Positions 59,201 through 64,000 of a stretch of DNA of 64,000 bases are shown one piece after another (position 1 is the stretch's first letter; each line of letters begins with the position of its first letter). The DNA is from Ketobacter sp036337295 (GTDB lineage: Bacteria; Pseudomonadota; Gammaproteobacteria; Pseudomonadales; Ketobacteraceae), in contig JAYZEN010000003.1 of NCBI GenBank assembly GCA_036337295.1, positions 271,438 through 335,437 on the forward strand, in the 5' to 3' direction. Made by a program: the position numbers and the translations under genes. Under the pieces are notes generated by a model. That model saw only the letters and a list, made by a program, of their open reading frames with translations, made no database searches and was not told the origin of the DNA.

Positions 59201-60238
59201 ATGAGCGCGCTGCACCGGGTCTACGAACTGGACACCCCCATCATCCCCCTGCACCAGCAACCCGCCGCCCTGATCGACCTGGCGCTGGCGCGGGGCATCA
59301 ACCTGGATCGTTTGCTGCGGGGCACCCGCCTGTTCCAGGATCAACTGCTGGAGCCGGGGCGTCAGATTACACCGGATCAGTTTTACCAGCTGATGGACAA
59401 CGGCATCCGGCTGCTGGACAACCCGGACACCGCGTTCCTGTTCGGGCAACGGATTTTGCCCGGCCATTATGGTGCGGTCAGCGAGCAACTGCGGCACGCC
59501 CATACCCTGCATGAGGCGTTGGAATGCCTGACCACCGGCGCGGCGTTGTTCAGTCCGTTGCTGGCTCCGCGGCTGGTGCTGGACGACCATTACGGTTACC
59601 TGTTCTGGGTTGATACCTGCCGCCCGGGGCACCAGCGGCGTTTTTTGGTGGAAGCCGCCATGACGGCGGTGTACGCCCTGAGCCGCCAACTGTTTGCCAG
59701 CAAGCTGCCCTGGGAGTGCCGCTTCAGCTACCCCCAGCCCCGCCATATCGAGCAGTACTGGTTGCACCTGGGGGAACAGATCCGCTTCGACCAGGCCATG
59801 GACATGATGCGCATTCCCCGCCAATACCTGCATCATCCCCTGACCCCGGGCAGTGGCCTCACGGCACAGATGATCCGGCAGCAGGCCCAGGGACAACTGC
59901 AGCAACTGAGCCACACCCAGGGGTTTCTGCAACACCTGTACCTGCTGCTGGAGACCACCCTGAAAGTGGAAAACCCGCGCCAGGAGCGCGTCGCGGCCCA
60001 ACTGGGGATGAGCACCTCGGGCCTGAAACGCCTGCTGAAGAAACACTACACCAGCTATCAACAACAGCTCGACCAGGTCCGCAAGCTCACCGCCCTGCAA
60101 CTGATCCAGTGGCAACAGTTCAGCAACGAGGATGTGGCGCGCCTGCTGCACATCAACGATGCCGCCAATTTCCGTCGCTGCTTCAAGCGCTGGACCGGCC
60201 TGGCGCCCAACCAATTACGGGCCCAGTGGGTGAAATAG
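59201..60238 (+). CDS. AraC family transcriptional regulator (arabinose-binding-domain type)
   Basis: 345 residues from ATG 59201. An N-terminal ligand/dimer domain of the kind found in OruR/ArgR-like AraC proteins (ALIDLALARGINLDRLLRGT near the start) is followed by a C-terminal double helix-turn-helix (about 250-345) with LNTS-type helix ERVAAQLGMSTSGLKRLLKK and the closing FSNEDVARLLHINDAANFRRCFKRWTG (in two parts). It lies downstream of a Pho box and next to the phytase locus, so it may control phosphate-source or related genes, but its own target is unknown. Confidence 0.88.
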   Translation: MSALHRVYELDTPIIPLHQQPAALIDLALARGINLDRLLRGTRLFQDQLLEPGRQITPDQFYQLMDNGIRLLDNPDTAFLFGQRILPGHYGAVSEQLRHAHTLHEALECLTTGAALFSPLLAPRLVLDDHYGYLFWVDTCRPGHQRRFLVEAAMTAVYALSRQLFASKLPWECRFSYPQPRHIEQYWLHLGEQIRFDQAMDMMRIPRQYLHHPLTPGSGLTAQMIRQQAQGQLQQLSHTQGFLQHLYLLLETTLKVENPRQERVAAQLGMSTSGLKRLLKKHYTSYQQQLDQVRKLTALQLIQWQQFSNEDVARLLHINDAANFRRCFKRWTGLAPNQLRAQWVK

Positions 60239-60338
60239 GGGGCAAAATAGATCCAGCTTATCCAGCCCGAGTTTAACCCTGGCCTGTCTTTCTATCGGCA
60301 AACCTAACCCGATTAGATCAAACAAGGCGGTACTCCCT

Positions 60339-61916
60339 ATGGCCCACAGCACCCATTTCACCCTGTTCAGAAAACTCCTTATCCAGGCCCGCGACGCCAA
60401 CCTGGCAGCCAGCGGCCAGACACCGCAGGCCGTCGATACCGGTCGCCGTGCCTTTTTGCGCAACAGCGCCCTGGGCAGCACTGCGCTCGTCGCCTCCGGC
60501 AGCCTGGCCGGTTGCATCGGCGCCAAAAGCGAACGGGTGGCCATCATCGGCGGTGGCCTGGCGGGTTTGAGCGCCGCCTATCATCTGGGGCGGGCCGGCC
60601 TCAAGGTCAATGTCTACGAAGCCCGCCGCCGCGTCGGGGGGCGGGTTCACACCGTGCATAACGCCGCAGGGGACGGCCTCTACACCGACCTGGGCGCCGA
60701 GCTGGTGAACAGCGATCATGACGACATGCTGGCCCTGGCAGAGGCCTTCGGTATCAGCCTGACCAACCGCAAGGCGCCGTCCGAGCTGGACGCAGTGGCC
60801 TATTACTACGGCGGGCGCAAACGCAGCGAGGCGGAAATGGCGGCCGCACTGCAACCACTGGCCGCCCAATTGATGCAGGACGCTGAATTACTGGATGAGG
60901 ATTGGGACACCTACGCCCCCATTTTTGATCACCTTTCCCTGACCCAGTACCTGGACCAGCACCAGGACAAGCTGCCTGCCGACCCTGATATCCGCGATTT
61001 GATCGAAGGCGCGGTGCGGGTGGAATACGGCGTCGAGCCATTGGACTCCTCCGCCCTGCAACTGCTGTATCTGCTGCCGGTGGTGGACGGCGACCACCTG
61101 GAAGTGTTGAGCACCAGTGATGAGATGTACGCCATCAACGGCGGTTCCGAAGCCGTGGTGGAGAATTTGCGCTCGGTATTGAAAGGGCAACTGCACACCC
61201 AGCGGGCCCTCACCCGGATTCGCAAAACCGAGTCGGGCTATCGCCTCAGTTTTAGCAAAGGCCGTGACGTGGAAGCGGATTACGTCATCCTGGCGCTGCC
61301 CTTCACCGCCCTGCGCCAGGTGGAAATGGCACTGGAATTACCGGAGACCCTGCAGCGTTTTATTCACGAAGTGGACCTGGGCCGCAACGAGAAACTGATT
61401 GCCGGTGTCAACCAGCGAGTGTGGCTGGGTGAAGCCGGTTTTCAACTGGAAGCCTGGAGCGACCAGAGCGTTTCCCTCCTGTGGGACGCCAGCCAACGGC
61501 AACCGGAACTGGCGGAAGGTGCCCTTACGTTTTTTGCCGGCGCCAGTGAAGTGGATGCCATCCATACCGGCACCGCCGTCGAGCAGGGCCAGGCCCTGCT
61601 CAGTGAGTACACCCCCCTGATACCCGGTTTGGCGCACGTGAGCAACGGCAAGTTCCTGCGCAGCGCCTGGCATACCACACCGTACATCGGCGGCGGCTAC
61701 ACCAATTTCAAACCGGGCCAGTACACTGAATTGGCGGAGCAGTGGTTGTACATCGAAGCGGATGACCCGGAAGAAGCCCAGCACTTTGCCCTGGACAATT
61801 TGGTGTTCGCCGGTGAGCACACCAGTGATGAATACTATGGTTTCATGAACGGCGCCGCGCAGAGTGGGCGGTTGGCTGCACACTACATTTTGCAGGCCAT
61901 GCTGCAGGAATCGTAA
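60339..61916 (+). CDS. Tat-exported FAD-dependent amine oxidase (flavin monoamine oxidase family)
   Basis: 525 residues. The Tat motif RRAFLRNSALGSTALVASGS is followed by a possible lipobox (LAGC). VAIIGGGLAGLSAAYHLGRAG is the FAD dinucleotide loop and YEARRRVGGRVHT the second flavin motif; GEHTSDEYYGFMNGAAQSG is the C-terminal FAD-binding motif. Such enzymes oxidise amines or amino-acid-like substrates. AAGGCGG precedes the ATG. The gene is monocistronic, with its own terminator. Confidence 0.9.
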   Translation: MAHSTHFTLFRKLLIQARDANLAASGQTPQAVDTGRRAFLRNSALGSTALVASGSLAGCIGAKSERVAIIGGGLAGLSAAYHLGRAGLKVNVYEARRRVGGRVHTVHNAAGDGLYTDLGAELVNSDHDDMLALAEAFGISLTNRKAPSELDAVAYYYGGRKRSEAEMAAALQPLAAQLMQDAELLDEDWDTYAPIFDHLSLTQYLDQHQDKLPADPDIRDLIEGAVRVEYGVEPLDSSALQLLYLLPVVDGDHLEVLSTSDEMYAINGGSEAVVENLRSVLKGQLHTQRALTRIRKTESGYRLSFSKGRDVEADYVILALPFTALRQVEMALELPETLQRFIHEVDLGRNEKLIAGVNQRVWLGEAGFQLEAWSDQSVSLLWDASQRQPELAEGALTFFAGASEVDAIHTGTAVEQGQALLSEYTPLIPGLAHVSNGKFLRSAWHTTPYIGGGYTNFKPGQYTELAEQWLYIEADDPEEAQHFALDNLVFAGEHTSDEYYGFMNGAAQSGRLAAHYILQAMLQES

Positions 61917-61927
61917 CACCACTGGAT

Positions 61928-61969
61928 ACTGTGTGCCGAAACCTGCACAGGTTCGGCACACAGTTTTTA
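61928..61969 (+). terminator. Terminator after the amine oxidase gene
   Basis: Stem ACTGTGTGCCGAA/TTCGGCACACAGT (61928-61940 and 61952-61964), with further CCTG/CAGG pairing inside, followed by TTTTT; 12 bases after the stop. Confidence 0.92.
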
Positions 61970-62119
61970 CAACACAGTTTTTGCCACGCTGTTTTCTCAT
62001 CCCTTAAATTTCTCTGCTTTCTTTTCGCCACGGATGTCTTTGTTCACGTAACGCTGCTTACTTGAATATCCAGCTCATCGAGTAAAGGGAATTTCTGTTT
62101 CTACAAGGTGTACTTCATT

Positions 62120-64000
62120 ATGACTAACCCACGCAAACTCACTGTTCTCAGTTCAGCTCTGCTGTTGGCTTCACTCACTGCCTGTGGCGGCGGTGGTGGT
62201 GGCGGCGGCAGTGATGACGACACACCCCGCAATCCCGAAAAACCATTGACCACGCTGCCCCAATTCCTGCAGGGCAATGAAGCGCTCTGCGATTTTATTG
62301 AAAGCGGAAAAACCGTAAGCCTGCAGAATTACACCGGCGAACTGGGGAACGTGACCGGCCTGACCTGTAACGGCGTCACGCTTTCCGATCTGGACGAAAT
62401 CAGCCTGCTCACCGCCTTGCAGCAACTGAGCCTGGACAGTGCCGGTCTCACCAACGTGACCGAGCTGTTGAACAATCTGACCTTGCAGCAGTTGGATCTG
62501 TCCGGCAACCCGATAGCAGATCTCAGCATCATCACCAGCCTGTTGAACCTGACTGAACTGGATCTGGAGAACACCGGCCTGTCGGACATCAGCCTGCTCA
62601 ATGCACTCACCGCACTGCAGCAGCTGGATGTCTCCGGCAACGCAATCACCGACGTTGCTCCACTGGGTAATCTGCTGAACCTGACCGATCTGGATCTATC
62701 CGCCAACAACATAACCGAGTTGGATGCCCTGGGTGCCCTCACCAGTCTTAACAACCTGGATGTGTCTGGCAATCCAAGCCTCAGCTGCGCCGAAATCAAC
62801 GATCTGGCCCTGGCCAGTGCCGCAGACATCACGGTGCCCAGCAACTGCACCAGCGCAGCGTTCCTGAGTGCCAGCAGCGACGCAACCCAAACCCTGGATA
62901 ACAGCAGCCTGGCGGAACCCATCGAGCGCCTGGTGATCAGGGATGTGAATTCGCTGGACGACCTCCAGATGTTTCAATCCGGTGATGACCTGAGATTAAC
63001 CGCCAACACCAGCGGCGGCATCAAAACCATTATCTTCACCCACTGGTTTGTGGACGCGACTTATCAGGTGGATGAGTTCGAGGTTGAGGGGGTTGGGGTG
63101 TATGGCTTTGCAGCGTTGCGGGCCCAGATTGGATTGGGGCTGACCCTGACAGAAGGGCGGGATACTTATCTGGGAACCGACGGTAGAGACGTTGTCTACG
63201 GTTTAGGAGAAGCCGACATTATCGCCGGCGGTGGTCAGGCTGACGTCATTGTAGGCGGGCCAGGCAATGACATCGTGTCTGGAAGTCGCCTGAATATTGC
63301 AGCTGACGGCACCGTCAGTCGAAACAATACTTCTGACGGATACCAGGACACTTTTATTTATAACCTGGGGGACGATCACGACACGATTTATGAATACGAA
63401 ACGGGTGCAGAAAAGTGCTCCTTACTTCAATTTGGAACAGGGATTTCGTCTGAGGATATCAGCCTCTATCAGGATGGAAAAGACCTCATTATTGAGTTGA
63501 ATGACACCGACAAGCTCACCGTAGACAGCTGGTTTGAAGGCTCTCAGTATTATTATCGACTGGGTTATGTACAGTTTCAAACAGGTGATCCCATTGAAGC
63601 CAGCCAGTGGGTTGCGAGCAAGGGGTTCCAATCCACCAACGGCGAAGTGGCGGGCACCAGCTTGGCAGAAAGCCTGGTGGGCAGTGATAACGACGATCGT
63701 ATTTACGGATTAGGCGGTGCTGACATCATTGAAGGCGGGGAAGGCAACGATCATCTATCTGGTAACCGTCTCAACATCGCCGCTGACGGTACCGTCAGTG
63801 TATTCGGATCTTCCGATGTCGCAATGGATACGTTCATCTTCAACCTGGGTGACGATCATGACACCCTCTATGAATATGAGACCTCCGCAGAATATCGTGC
63901 ACTTCTGCAGTTTGGTGCAGGCATTTCCCCTGACGATATCATTGTGATTCGTGATAGTGACGACCTCATTCTGGAAATCAATGAAGAAGACAAAGTGACC
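62120..64000 (+). CDS. LRR plus RTX-repeat lipoprotein, C-terminus beyond the window
   Basis: The frame is open from ATG 62120 to the window end (627 codons). The ribosome site is AAGGTG. The lipoprotein signal ends at lipobox LTAC, followed by a glycine run of eight residues. Then come about five leucine-rich repeats of 22 residues (LxxLxxLxLxxNxIxDLxxL, residues ~75-220), a beta domain, then RTX/haemolysin-type calcium-binding runs (YGLGGADIIEGGEGNDHLSG) with HCBP-like blocks (DTFIFNLGDDHDTLYEYE). Two such RTX blocks recur with a 480-base period (about 63302 and 63782). RTX repeats usually mark type I secretion, whereas this protein has a Sec lipoprotein signal. It is probably surface-exposed and may be adhesive; its C-terminus is not seen. 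Confidence 0.85.
   Translation, partial: MTNPRKLTVLSSALLLASLTACGGGGGGGGSDDDTPRNPEKPLTTLPQFLQGNEALCDFIESGKTVSLQNYTGELGNVTGLTCNGVTLSDLDEISLLTALQQLSLDSAGLTNVTELLNNLTLQQLDLSGNPIADLSIITSLLNLTELDLENTGLSDISLLNALTALQQLDVSGNAITDVAPLGNLLNLTDLDLSANNITELDALGALTSLNNLDVSGNPSLSCAEINDLALASAADITVPSNCTSAAFLSASSDATQTLDNSSLAEPIERLVIRDVNSLDDLQMFQSGDDLRLTANTSGGIKTIIFTHWFVDATYQVDEFEVEGVGVYGFAALRAQIGLGLTLTEGRDTYLGTDGRDVVYGLGEADIIAGGGQADVIVGGPGNDIVSGSRLNIAADGTVSRNNTSDGYQDTFIYNLGDDHDTIYEYETGAEKCSLLQFGTGISSEDISLYQDGKDLIIELNDTDKLTVDSWFEGSQYYYRLGYVQFQTGDPIEASQWVASKGFQSTNGEVAGTSLAESLVGSDNDDRIYGLGGADIIEGGEGNDHLSGNRLNIAADGTVSVFGSSDVAMDTFIFNLGDDHDTLYEYETSAEYRALLQFGAGISPDDIIVIRDSDDLILEINEEDKVT
63180..64000 (+). repeat. 480-bp RTX-type repeats in the lipoprotein gene
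   Basis: GCTGACGG-ACCGTCAGT recurs at 63302 and 63782, and the surrounding codons for GDDHDT and YEYE recur at the same distance. A second unit runs off the window. Confidence 0.85.

Overview
The window is a GC-rich, almost fully coding chromosomal segment of a Gram-negative bacterium, most likely a marine or hydrocarbon-associated gammaproteobacterium of the Pseudomonadales/Oceanospirillales type. The grounds are the conserved block trkH-trkA-rsmB-fmt-def-lysM with dprA-tsaC-hemF-aroE nearby, the prlC-yheV pair, many TonB-dependent receptors and lipoproteins, and secreted hydrolases. The genus cannot be fixed from sequence alone. No rRNA, tRNA, CRISPR array, prophage or insertion sequence was seen.

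Layout. 1-4.3 kb: a truncated lamin-tail/nuclease-type gene, zinc importer genes znuC-znuB, an FMN-dependent glutamate-synthase-like protein and a small outer-membrane barrel. 4.3-7.9 kb: a minus-strand operon prlC-yheV-ScsB/DsbD alpha domain-redoxin. 8.2-13.3 kb: a large di-heme cytochrome resembling rubber oxygenases and a DUF5765 membrane protein, each preceded by the same inverted repeat; then a porin/PstS-like pair and a DUF1499 lipoprotein. 13.5-19 kb: a 1798-residue M4 metalloprotease with four ~267-residue calcium-binding/beta-sandwich modules. 19-25.5 kb: mgtE, an arylsulfatase, a glycosidase-like lipoprotein and a TonB-dependent receptor. 25.5-41.8 kb: housekeeping genes (aroE, hemF, tsaC, purE, dprA, lysM, def, fmt, rsmB, trkA, trkH), interrupted by a four-gene CsgG/DUF4810/DUF799 lipoprotein operon and a GGDEF-EAL gene. 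41.9-49.3 kb: a GGDEF protein, another receptor, a divergent TetR/SDR pair, and an acyl-CoA dehydrogenase-GntR-SDR operon with a palindromic operator on its -10 element.

49.4-60.2 kb is the most interesting part. Six minus-strand genes, tightly spaced apart from one 82-bp gap, read TonB-dependent receptor, beta-propeller phytase, ExbB/TolQ, ExbD/TolR, a TonB/TolA hybrid and PhoX phosphatase. A Pho-box-like 7-4-7 repeat lies just upstream of the first gene. A second Pho-box-like repeat points the other way, toward a degenerate GGDEF gene and an AraC regulator. I infer a phosphate-starvation locus for using phytate or other organic phosphate, with its own outer-membrane energiser. 60.3-64 kb holds a Tat-type flavin amine oxidase and the start of a lipoprotein combining leucine-rich and RTX-type repeats, cut by the window edge.

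Starts were moved downstream of the longest open frame wherever a ribosome binding site, signal peptide or gene overlap supported it. Function assignments rest on motifs read by eye; no database search was run.
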